Notes under the pieces: generated by a model | Told to the model about the DNA's origin: nothing | Database searches by the model: none | What the model saw: only the letters and a program-made list of their open reading frames with translations | Shown here: in pieces, positions 49,408 through 58,338 of the stretch | How the letters are laid out: the number at the start of each line of letters is the position of its first letter | Position numbering within the stretch: the first letter of the stretch is position 1 | Assembly (NCBI GenBank): GCA_020850355.1 | Contig: JADZEX010000021.1 | Coordinates: forward strand, 62,001-126,000 | Reading direction: 5' to 3' | Length of the DNA: 64,000 nt | DNA from: Fimbriimonadaceae bacterium | GTDB lineage: Bacteria > Armatimonadota > UBA10988 | Made by a program: the position numbers and the translations under genes

Positions 49408-52400
49408 ATGGTGGGCATCATGGCGAACATCATGGCGACGACGCGGCGGCTGGGCTGGCTGGCCCTCTTGGTGGGACTGCTGGCGGCCGGGCCGGCTCCG
49501 GCGTTGACGGTCGTCAACTCCGGTTCCGACACAGCGACGGTGGTCGGTGGGCTGCGGTGGGCGATCACCGAGATCAATGCGGGCAACCAGACCGCGCCGA
49601 TCCTGATTCAGGCTGGTGGTGGCACGACCCTCGCGTCCGGGCTGCCGGCCTTGACTAAGCAGTGCGATGTACTGTTCGACGTGAACTTCACCATCAGCGC
49701 GGCAGGCTACGCTGCACTGAACGGCCAGGTCGGTAGTGTTCGACGCAATGCGGGCGGGACGCTGACAATCAGCAATGCTGCTGGGGCCATCAACTCGACC
49801 GGCTATCAGGGCAGCGTGACCGTCAACAACGTCACCGTCAACGGGGCCACTGGTTCCAACGGCATTGGGTACACCCTGCGAACCACCGACAACTTCACGG
49901 GCGACCTGTTGAACATCGGCGGCGATCGGGGCGGATACGGCCTCAGCGTGACCACGGTCAACAACGTCACCATTTCGAACTCGCAAATCCTGGCGGTGGA
50001 CGGCGAGGGCATTGCCGTGAGCGGTGCCCGCGGCAACGTTCAGATTGGGACCGGCGGGCCGGTGTACATCGGGCTGACAGCCTTGCTGGCGACGGGGGCG
50101 ACAAGCACGGTCGGGAGCAACGGCATCCACGTTGCCGAGACCAGCTTTGGCAGCGTCACGGTGCAGGACACCACGATTGCCAACTGCGGCGGCCACGGCC
50201 TGTGGATCGACCCAGACGGCAACAACTCGACGATCACGATTCAACGAGTGAAGGTGGGCTACCCGGGCACCACCGCCGCGGCCCCGGTGGATCAGGGCTT
50301 CTTCGATGTCGGCGGCGACGGGATCCGGATCCAGGGCGGCTCGGGCGATGTCTTCATCGGCGATACCGGGGACGACACCGGGGGCGACGACCTCGGGGAT
50401 CTCGGCATCACGACCAACTCCTGCAACAGCGCCGGCATCCGGGTGGGCATCTCCGACGACCCCTTCAACGGCGGCGTCACGATCACCGACGTGCGGAGTG
50501 GGCTTGAGGCCAACGGGGTGTACGAAACCGGCGACGGCAACAACAATCGGGCGCGGGTGCAGGATTACGGGCTCGTCACCAACGTCTCGTCGCCGTCGCC
50601 CGGGCGCCCGGTGACCGTCGAGCATAGCCAGTTTACGGGCAACACCGTCGCAGGGTGCAGCTTCAACGGCGGGATGTACCTGCACTTCATGGACAACCTG
50701 GTCGGGGTGATCGCCGATGCCTCGGACGCTCCCGTGCAGCGGTACCTCGGCTACGGCACGCCCCTGGGCAACGGTCTGCGCCAGGGCGGCGCGGACGGCG
50801 ACCACCCCGGTACCGCCTCGGGCGACGGCATTCAGATTGCCATGACCGACGGGCAGATCCGCAGCTTCGTGCGCAACGTCGTCGCCGGCAATGCGCGCCA
50901 CGGGATGCTGATCACGGCCCTCGGCTCCGGTGTGATCGGGGTGCAGGACGCGGGCAACAGCTTCCACCGCAACTGGTTCGGCCTCACCAGCATTGGTGGT
51001 GGGACCAAGCTGCCTTCTTCGGAGGACGCTTCGGGTGCGAGCCTGGCCGACTTCACGCCGGCCTTCCGCGGCAACGGCACGACGCTCTATGGCGGGACCA
51101 CCCCGACCAGCGCCGTTGGCAGTGGCATCGTCTACAACGGCGGCGGTCCGCTACTGATCTGTGATGTGACCATCGGCGACAGCGCCGTCTACGGCTTGGA
51201 CATCAACTCGGCCCAGAACGACACCGATGCCAACGTCTGGTTGCTCGGGGCGATGATCGGCGTCAACGACGCCGGCACCGGGCCTGGTGACCAGACCATC
51301 GGCAACGGCACCGTCGGCCGGTCGCCAACCTGGAATGACCGCACCTTCAACGACGGCGCCGGCATCCGGATCAACGACGACGCGGACCACCTGATCGGTG
51401 ACGGCAGCTTCAAGATCTCTGGTGACGAGGCCGAGCACACGTTGCCGCCCAGCATCGAGTCCGTGATCCCAGCCACCGGCATCGCGGCGCGGGTAGTGGC
51501 GCAGAATCGTTGCGTGATCTCGAGCAATATCAACTACGGGATCCAAGTCGACTCGGGTGTTGGTCGCGGCCTGGTCGTGGGCAACCCGGCCGACGCCTCG
51601 ATCGCCATCTCGAACTGCTACATCGGGGTCGACTCGACGGGTGTCAACAGCGGCACCACCGGCGGCATGGCGCTCGGCTACGGGAACGGCTTCGACCTGG
51701 TCACCGGGTTGATGTCGCCGACCTATCCGAACACCTTTGGCGCGGGCGTGCGGGCCGAGCCGTCGAGCACCGGCAGCCACATGATCGGTGGCGACGACGC
51801 CGACGAGCTGTGCATCATCTCGGCGAACGGCCTGGCTGGCGTCTGGATCGACAGCGGGGCGACCTTCAGCATCGTCGGCAACATCATCGGCCTCGACGTG
51901 ACGGCCTCCGTCGGCCAAAGCACGATGGCCAATGCGCAGGCCTACGGCGTGCTGCTGGAGCAGTTCGCAACGGGGGGTGAGTTCAGCGAGCACCGGCCGC
52001 TGACCGGGGTCAACAGCAGCCCGGTGGCGATGCCGCCGCAGTTCATCGGCAAGCTGCCCTTCGCCACGCTGACCAACGAGAACGGCAACGCTGGCACCGG
52101 CAACGCGGGCTACTACACCAACGTGATCTCCGACAACACCCTCTGGGGGGTGGCGATCGAAGACGACGCCAACCACGTCATCGTGGCCAACGCGATCGGC
52201 ACCAACGGCACCTTCAACGCAGCCATCGGCAACGGCGAGAGCGGGCCGGGGCTGCCGATGGAGTTGTCGGCGATTGTCGCCCCGCAGAGCTTCCTGCGGA
52301 CCGGCGGCATCGAGATCGGCGCCCTCAACCAGTTGGCCCGTGGCCACGTCGTGATCGGCGACGTCGGCACGGCCAACGTCGTCAGCGGCAACACCGGCTA

Positions 52401-55400
52401 CGGCATCGCGCAGTACCGTGACGGCGTGATGGACGTGATCAACGGTTGGGTGGGGGTCGATGTCACCCGGGCGGTCGACGTCGGGAACAGCCTCAGCGGG
52501 ATCCTGCTGTGGGGCAGTGGCGTCAACACGGTGCTGAACGGCGTGGTCTCGGGCAACGGCCTCGACGGCATCAGCATCACCGGCTCCGGCGACAACATCA
52601 TTTACGGCAGCAACGTCGGCACCAACGACGCCGGCGATGCCGCGATCGGCAACGACAACCACGGCATCGGGATCTACAACACGGCGCTGGGCAACAACGT
52701 GATCGGGCGGCCCGAGATTGACCCGACGGTCGGCGTCACGCGGAGCAATGTGATCTCCGGCAACGCTGGCAACGGGGTGACCATCTCGGGGCACGGCAAC
52801 AACGTCCTGAAGGCGAACGTGATTGGGCTCAACGCCGCCGGGACGGCCGCCCTGCCAAACGGCACCGCGGCCGACGCGCTGTCTGGCGACGGCATTCAGA
52901 TCCTGGGCCGCGGCGCGAACGTGGTCGGCGGCTCCAACACGCTGATCGCCAACGGCTGGGGGACCGCTTCCGACGGCAACGTGATCGGCGGCAACCCGCA
53001 GTTCGGCGTCCGGCTGACGGCCAGCTCGTCGCTCAGCAGCGTCGGTGGCGACAACACGGTGCAGGGCAACTTCATCGGCCTCAACCTGGCTGGCACCGGC
53101 GGCCTGGGCAACGGTGCGGGCGGCGTGGCGATTGACGATGCGGGCGGTACCGGGCTGACCGGCGTCGCGCCGCAGGGCCAGAACCAGTTGCTCGGCAACG
53201 CCATCGGCGGCAACACCGGGCCGGGGGTCTACCTTGAGGCGGCCGGGCAGAACACCCTCAGCGGCAACCGCATCGGCACCGACTCCGGCGGCCTCGTGGC
53301 CGTCGCCAACACCGCGGCGGGGATCAACGTTGACAGCAACACCACGGTGCTGCAGGTGGTCGGTCTGGCGAACACCGCCGACACCTCGACCACCCTCGAC
53401 AAAGGCAACTTGATCAGCGGCAACGGCGGTCCGGGGGTGGTGCTCGGGTCGGGCCAGAACCACCTCGTCAAGGGCAACCGGATCGGCACCAACCTGGCGG
53501 CCACGGCGGCCGTCGGCAACGGCGGCGGGGGGATCGTTTCCCTCAACAACGGCGCCACCATCACAGTCGGCGGGCCGCTGACCGGCGAGCCGAACGTGAT
53601 CTCGGGCAACAGCGACTGGGGCCTGCAGATTCTCGGCGACTCGACCCACGACATCGACCACAACTGGATCGGTTTGGCCGGGTCGGGCAACGCCGGCATC
53701 GCCAACAGCAACGGCGGCGTGCTGATCAACGGGGCCGGCGACAACAACCTGTCCGATAACAAGATCTCCGGCAACGGTGGGCCGGGCGTGCAGATCGCCG
53801 ACGGCCAGAACGAGCTCGAGCTGAACCGCATCGGGACCACCGCCGACGGCTCGGCGGCGCTGCCGGGGCAGACCCAGACCCAGGGCATCTATCTGGTCGA
53901 GCCGACCGGCCTGACCCCGAACGCGGTGACCTACATCGGGCAGGCGACCACCGGCAACGTCATCTCGGGCAACACCGCCAACGGCGTGTTGGTGGCGGGG
54001 GCTGGCGACGCCTACCTGATCTCGAACGTGATCGGCGAGAACCTGACCGGCAGCGCCACGGCCGGCAACGGCCAGAACGGTGTGCTGGTGAATGCCACCT
54101 CCACCGGGGTGGTCAGCATCGGCGGGCTCAACGCCAACGAGCAGAACACCATCGGTGGCAACGGGCAGTACGGCCTGCAGCACCTCGGCGGACAGGTGCC
54201 GACGATCGTCGCCAACCGGATCGGCACCAACGCCAACGGCACCTCGGCGATCGGCAACGGCGCCGGCGGGATCTACCTCGGCAGCACCCAGACCGCCGCG
54301 GTGACCATCGGCGGGGCGACCAGCAGCGCGGGCAACCTGATTTCGGGGAACAGCGGCCCGGGCCTGACGCTGGCCGCGACCGCGGCGCATCCGACCAGCG
54401 TGAGCAACAACACCATCGGCACCTCGTTCTCGCGAACCCAGCCGGTCGGCAACGCCGGGCCGGGGATCTGGATCAACAACAGCCAGAACAACACCATCGG
54501 CGGCGCCGGTCTCGGCAACGTGATTTCGGCCAACGAAGATGGGGCGCTGGACGGTGACGGCATCCGGATCACCGGTGACGGCCAGAACAGCATCACCCAC
54601 AACTACCTCGGCGGCGACGGCAACGGCGGCTCGCTGGTGACCACCGAGGGCAACGAGGGTGATGGCATCTTCATCAGCCGCGCGGGCAGCGGCGCCGGGA
54701 ACACGATCACCGACAACGTGATCCGCGACAACGGCGGCGGCATCACGGTGCTGACCGGCGCGCGCGAGTTCTTCAGCGAGAACTACCTGGTCAACAACGG
54801 CTTCACCCCCGGCTCGCCCGGTACCGTCGACAAGCCGCCGATCGACCTCAGCGACGACCACGCGCTGAACGGGACGGCAACGGCCAACAACGGTCTGCCG
54901 GCGCCGGTGCTGCAACGGGTGGTGGCCGGCTCCGGCGGCACGGCGACAGTCAGCGGCACGGTCTCGGCGACCGCCACCACCGTCGAGATCTACCACGCCG
55001 TGGATCCCCTGGCGACCGAGGCCGACAGCGACCTGACCAGCATCATCCACCACGGTGGGGCTGACACGCTGCTGGCCACCGTCACGACCGGCGGCAGCAC
55101 GACCTTCTCGCGGGCGGTGCCCTTCGCGACTGGCGACCTGGTGACGGCGATCTGCCGCGACGCCAACGGCAACACCTCCGAGTTCAGCCGCAACATGGGC
55201 CTGATCGACGCCGCCAGCTCGACGATTGTCGCCGCGCCGACCAGCGTCGTCGCCGACGGCACGCAGAGCAGCACGGTCACGGTGACGACGGCCGACACCA
55301 TCGGCACGCCGTTGGTCGGCCTGACTGACGTGACCCTGGGCTACACCCCGGTGTTCACCGGCCTGGTGCAGGCGACCAGCCCGCTGCCGGCGACGGATAC

Positions 55401-58131
55401 CGCCGGGCAGACCACTGGCACCTTGCGCGCTACGGCGTCGGGCAGCACGACGGTCACGGCGACCAGCGGCGGGCAGACCGTCAGCGGGCCAGCTGGGATC
55501 ACGACGGTCGTCTTCACACCCGCGGCGCTCGACATCACCAGGTCGACCTTCGTGGCCAGCGCGACGCAGGTCCGCTCGAATGGCGCCGCGCTGGTGACCT
55601 TCACCTTCACCATCCGCGACACCAACGGCAATCCGATCTCGGGTGTCCAGCCGAGCGTGCTGTACGTCGAAGCCACCCCGAGCACGGGCGTCAACGTGGT
55701 GCAGCCGGCGGCGGCGACCGACGCGAATGGCCAGACCACGGCGACAGCCACCGGGACGGTCGAACAGAACGTCGTCTTCCGCGGCCTCAGCGGCGGGGTC
55801 GGCGGGGCCGAGATCCCGAGTCCGCGGACCGTCAGCTTCGTCGCCGTGCCGCTCAGCGGCAGCAACAGCACGCTGTCGGTGAGTGGCAGCCCGGTGGCGG
55901 CCGAGACCATCGTCAACCCGCCGAACCCGACCCCGAGCGCGGCGGCGACCCTGACGCTGACGCTGATCAACGAGGACGGTGCGCCGGTGGTCGGCGTGCT
56001 GCCCAGCGAGGTGGTCTGGGGTACGGGCGGCGGCACCAACGTCGTCGTCACCAACCAGACGACCCCCAGCGACAACGCCGGCCGCTTCCAGGCGACTGTG
56101 CGCAGCGACACGATCCAGCAGGTGACTCTCTCGGCGACGGTGCGCGGGGTGCCGCTGACCGCCACCGGATCGGTGATCTTCACGGCTGGGGCGCCGGCCT
56201 CGGGCAACAGCACGATGAACGTCGCGCCGACCACCGCGCCGGCCGATGATGTCGCCGCCGTCGGCGTCACCTTCAACATCCGTGACGGGCTCAACAACCC
56301 GGTCGCCGACCAGCCCGTCGTGCTGAGCGTCACCCCGAGCACCGGGGTGACCATCACGCAGCCCGCCAACACCGACGTCAGCGGGCAGACCAGCGCCTCG
56401 TTCCGCAGCACGCAGGCCGGCGATGTGCAGGTCACGGCGACCGTCGGGGCGGCGCCTGGGCAGTTCACGCTCGGGCCAACGACCGTCGCCATGACCGCCA
56501 ACCCGCCCGACCCGGCGCGCAGCTCGGTGGCGGTGGCACCGACCGCGATTGTCGCCGACGGGGTCGAGAACGCGACCGTCACGATCACCTTGATCGACGC
56601 CTACCAGCGGCCGATCGCGGGGGTCAGGCCGGCCGAGATCACCGTCGCCACGACGCCGACGGCGGGCGTGACGATCACCCAGCCGACGGCCGACACCAAT
56701 GCCCAGGGCCAGACGACCGCGCAGATCCGCGGCACCACGCCGTCGACGGTGACGGTGGTGGTGACAGCGCGCGGCATCGTGATCAACCCGGCGGCGCAGC
56801 CGACGCTGACACTGCGGGGCTACGTCGATCAGACCTTCACCATCGGCACGCACCTGATCGCCGTGCCGGCGCAGCCGATCAACCCGAGCCCGGCGGCGGT
56901 CTTCGCGGCGTTGCTGCCGAATCTGCGCCTGGCGACCTGGCAGCCCGCCACGGAGGACTACCTGCAATACGTCGCAGGCAGCTCGCAGCCGAGCGTGGTG
57001 CCTGGGCGCGGGCTCTGGCTGCAGACGGCGCAGGCGCTCAATGTGCGCGTCGTCGGCCAGGCCACCCCCGACGGGCCGTTCGACCTCAACCTCTCACAGG
57101 GTTGGAACCAGCTCGGCAACCCGTACACCGGACCGGTTGCCTTCCGGCTTGACCAGATCCAGGTCTACCAGAGCGGCAACCTGATCGGACCGCTGAGCAG
57201 CACTGCCGGCCGGGCGAAGGTCGAGGCGTACTGCTGGATCTGGGACAGTGTGCTGGGCTACCTGCTGGTGGTCGACCCGGCCACCGCCGGCGCCGCCAAC
57301 GTGCCGGGCACCATCCCGCAGAACCGCGGGTTCTGGATGCTCTCGCACGGCAACGACATCACCCTGCGCCTGACCGGCCCGACCCGCGCGGCGGCGGCCT
57401 CGCGGTCGCGGGCGGCGTCGCCCAGCGAGTGGCTGATGTCGCTGACCGCGGCGGCGGCCGGGTCGACGGCCCAGGCCAACCTGTTCGGCGTCTCGTCGAG
57501 CCGCCTGGCGGCCGAGCTGCCGCCGGTCGGGCCGACCCTGCCGAAGGTCGCGCTGAGCTTCGTCGATCCGGCTGGGCGAGCCGTGGCCGCCGACGTGCGC
57601 GGCGGCCCGCTGACCCGGGCCACGCGCTGGACCGCCCAGGTCACCGCGCCCCAGGGCAGCGAGGTCACGCTGAGCTGGCCGGGGGTCAACCGCGGTCTGC
57701 CGGCGGGGCACAAGCTCTGGTTGCTCGACCCGACCAGCGGCAAGCGCGTCTCGATGAACTCGCGGTCGTCGTACAGCTTCCAGCAGGCGGCCGCCACGCG
57801 GACGATGCAGGTTGAGGTCGACCCGCGCGGCGAGCGGGCGCTGGCGGTGACCTCGCTGGCAGCCCGGCCCGGCGCCGGCCGCAGCCGCAGCGTGCCGATC
57901 GAGTACTCGCTGACCACCGTGGCCGAGGTCAAGGTCCTGATCAAGGGCCTCCGCGGCAGCGTGGTGCGCACCCTGACCGCCAGTGGCAACGTCGGTGCCA
58001 ACACGGTGGCCTGGGACCGCCTGGACAACCAGGGCCGCCGGGTGCCGGCGGGGGTCTACCAGGTCGAACTGACCGCCACCAGCGCCGACGGTGAAGTCGC
58101 CCGTGTCGTCCGCACCGTGACGGTCGACTAG
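49408..58131 (+). CDS. Giant exported beta-helix / Ig-like protein 2 (paralogue)
   Basis: About 2907 residues, built like the preceding gene: signal (LGWLALLVGLLAAGPAPA), then roughly 1850 residues of beta-helix repeats (NVISGNAGNGVTISG), five Ig-like domains (about residues 1930-2470, first at STIVAAPTSVVADG), the shared module with QGWNQLGNP near 2565, an Ser/Arg-rich segment, and a FlgD-like end (DNQGRRVPAGVYQVEL). The helix part is longer and differs in sequence from protein 1, while the C-terminal 450 residues align throughout. Start is uncertain among ATG 49408, 49420 and 49432. It follows protein 1 by 27 bases. An arginine/serine-rich segment (SRSRAASPSEW) near residue 2670 is a likely linker. 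Confidence 0.85.
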   Translation: MVGIMANIMATTRRLGWLALLVGLLAAGPAPALTVVNSGSDTATVVGGLRWAITEINAGNQTAPILIQAGGGTTLASGLPALTKQCDVLFDVNFTISAAGYAALNGQVGSVRRNAGGTLTISNAAGAINSTGYQGSVTVNNVTVNGATGSNGIGYTLRTTDNFTGDLLNIGGDRGGYGLSVTTVNNVTISNSQILAVDGEGIAVSGARGNVQIGTGGPVYIGLTALLATGATSTVGSNGIHVAETSFGSVTVQDTTIANCGGHGLWIDPDGNNSTITIQRVKVGYPGTTAAAPVDQGFFDVGGDGIRIQGGSGDVFIGDTGDDTGGDDLGDLGITTNSCNSAGIRVGISDDPFNGGVTITDVRSGLEANGVYETGDGNNNRARVQDYGLVTNVSSPSPGRPVTVEHSQFTGNTVAGCSFNGGMYLHFMDNLVGVIADASDAPVQRYLGYGTPLGNGLRQGGADGDHPGTASGDGIQIAMTDGQIRSFVRNVVAGNARHGMLITALGSGVIGVQDAGNSFHRNWFGLTSIGGGTKLPSSEDASGASLADFTPAFRGNGTTLYGGTTPTSAVGSGIVYNGGGPLLICDVTIGDSAVYGLDINSAQNDTDANVWLLGAMIGVNDAGTGPGDQTIGNGTVGRSPTWNDRTFNDGAGIRINDDADHLIGDGSFKISGDEAEHTLPPSIESVIPATGIAARVVAQNRCVISSNINYGIQVDSGVGRGLVVGNPADASIAISNCYIGVDSTGVNSGTTGGMALGYGNGFDLVTGLMSPTYPNTFGAGVRAEPSSTGSHMIGGDDADELCIISANGLAGVWIDSGATFSIVGNIIGLDVTASVGQSTMANAQAYGVLLEQFATGGEFSEHRPLTGVNSSPVAMPPQFIGKLPFATLTNENGNAGTGNAGYYTNVISDNTLWGVAIEDDANHVIVANAIGTNGTFNAAIGNGESGPGLPMELSAIVAPQSFLRTGGIEIGALNQLARGHVVIGDVGTANVVSGNTGYGIAQYRDGVMDVINGWVGVDVTRAVDVGNSLSGILLWGSGVNTVLNGVVSGNGLDGISITGSGDNIIYGSNVGTNDAGDAAIGNDNHGIGIYNTALGNNVIGRPEIDPTVGVTRSNVISGNAGNGVTISGHGNNVLKANVIGLNAAGTAALPNGTAADALSGDGIQILGRGANVVGGSNTLIANGWGTASDGNVIGGNPQFGVRLTASSSLSSVGGDNTVQGNFIGLNLAGTGGLGNGAGGVAIDDAGGTGLTGVAPQGQNQLLGNAIGGNTGPGVYLEAAGQNTLSGNRIGTDSGGLVAVANTAAGINVDSNTTVLQVVGLANTADTSTTLDKGNLISGNGGPGVVLGSGQNHLVKGNRIGTNLAATAAVGNGGGGIVSLNNGATITVGGPLTGEPNVISGNSDWGLQILGDSTHDIDHNWIGLAGSGNAGIANSNGGVLINGAGDNNLSDNKISGNGGPGVQIADGQNELELNRIGTTADGSAALPGQTQTQGIYLVEPTGLTPNAVTYIGQATTGNVISGNTANGVLVAGAGDAYLISNVIGENLTGSATAGNGQNGVLVNATSTGVVSIGGLNANEQNTIGGNGQYGLQHLGGQVPTIVANRIGTNANGTSAIGNGAGGIYLGSTQTAAVTIGGATSSAGNLISGNSGPGLTLAATAAHPTSVSNNTIGTSFSRTQPVGNAGPGIWINNSQNNTIGGAGLGNVISANEDGALDGDGIRITGDGQNSITHNYLGGDGNGGSLVTTEGNEGDGIFISRAGSGAGNTITDNVIRDNGGGITVLTGAREFFSENYLVNNGFTPGSPGTVDKPPIDLSDDHALNGTATANNGLPAPVLQRVVAGSGGTATVSGTVSATATTVEIYHAVDPLATEADSDLTSIIHHGGADTLLATVTTGGSTTFSRAVPFATGDLVTAICRDANGNTSEFSRNMGLIDAASSTIVAAPTSVVADGTQSSTVTVTTADTIGTPLVGLTDVTLGYTPVFTGLVQATSPLPATDTAGQTTGTLRATASGSTTVTATSGGQTVSGPAGITTVVFTPAALDITRSTFVASATQVRSNGAALVTFTFTIRDTNGNPISGVQPSVLYVEATPSTGVNVVQPAAATDANGQTTATATGTVEQNVVFRGLSGGVGGAEIPSPRTVSFVAVPLSGSNSTLSVSGSPVAAETIVNPPNPTPSAAATLTLTLINEDGAPVVGVLPSEVVWGTGGGTNVVVTNQTTPSDNAGRFQATVRSDTIQQVTLSATVRGVPLTATGSVIFTAGAPASGNSTMNVAPTTAPADDVAAVGVTFNIRDGLNNPVADQPVVLSVTPSTGVTITQPANTDVSGQTSASFRSTQAGDVQVTATVGAAPGQFTLGPTTVAMTANPPDPARSSVAVAPTAIVADGVENATVTITLIDAYQRPIAGVRPAEITVATTPTAGVTITQPTADTNAQGQTTAQIRGTTPSTVTVVVTARGIVINPAAQPTLTLRGYVDQTFTIGTHLIAVPAQPINPSPAAVFAALLPNLRLATWQPATEDYLQYVAGSSQPSVVPGRGLWLQTAQALNVRVVGQATPDGPFDLNLSQGWNQLGNPYTGPVAFRLDQIQVYQSGNLIGPLSSTAGRAKVEAYCWIWDSVLGYLLVVDPATAGAANVPGTIPQNRGFWMLSHGNDITLRLTGPTRAAAASRSRAASPSEWLMSLTAAAAGSTAQANLFGVSSSRLAAELPPVGPTLPKVALSFVDPAGRAVAADVRGGPLTRATRWTAQVTAPQGSEVTLSWPGVNRGLPAGHKLWLLDPTSGKRVSMNSRSSYSFQQAAATRTMQVEVDPRGERALAVTSLAARPGAGRSRSVPIEYSLTTVAEVKVLIKGLRGSVVRTLTASGNVGANTVAWDRLDNQGRRVPAGVYQVELTATSADGEVARVVRTVTVD

Positions 58132-58156
58132 GCGGCGGGTGCCTGAGCGAATCGGC

Positions 58157-58182
58157 GACCGGCGGGCAACAGCCCGCCGGTC
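58157..58182 (+). terminator. GC hairpin after giant protein 2
   Basis: Perfect 11-base stem, GACCGGCGGGC and GCCCGCCGGTC, around AACA, 25 bases past the stop; followed by GTGCTTTGGG, a weak T tract. It ends the rightward giant-protein transcript. Confidence 0.65.
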
Positions 58183-58206
58183 GTGCTTTGGGTGGTCGCT
58201 CCGCGC

Positions 58207-58222
58207 TGTTTCACGTGAAACA
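58207..58222. other. parS: parS-like ParB-binding site
   Basis: Perfect TGTTTCACGTGAAACA between convergent genes, 57 bases from the next copy. Confidence 0.85.
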
Positions 58223-58263
58223 GGGGCCGGAGGCAGGCCGTGGGCAGCGGTCGGCGCGCTGGC

Positions 58264-58279
58264 TGTTTCACGTGAAACA
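58264..58279. other. parS: parS-like ParB-binding site
   Basis: Perfect TGTTTCACGTGAAACA; with 58207 it forms a doublet whose spacing nearly equals those at 22277/22333 and 23314/23369. Confidence 0.85.
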
Positions 58280-58338
58280 GGGGCCGGCCGCACGTCCTGG
58301 CCGGTGCGGGTGCCGTGCGGCGGGAGGCTGGCCGCGGC

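Noticed and set aside
41356-50967. A 3203-codon open frame antisense to the giant proteins
   Set aside because: The sense strand encodes clear signal peptides and repeated domains. The antisense frame stays open because of the GC-rich codon pattern and repeats, and its translation is biased to His/Arg/Asp/Gly/Val without any family signature.
51151-56967. A 1938-codon antisense frame under giant protein 2
   Set aside because: Same explanation: shadow of a repetitive high-GC gene, no ribosome site, no recognisable domain.
41530-58131. Autotransporter or type IX (Por) secreted proteins
   Set aside because: No outer-membrane barrel, no Por tail and no cell-wall motif is visible at the C-termini; the end resembles a FlgD-type Ig domain.
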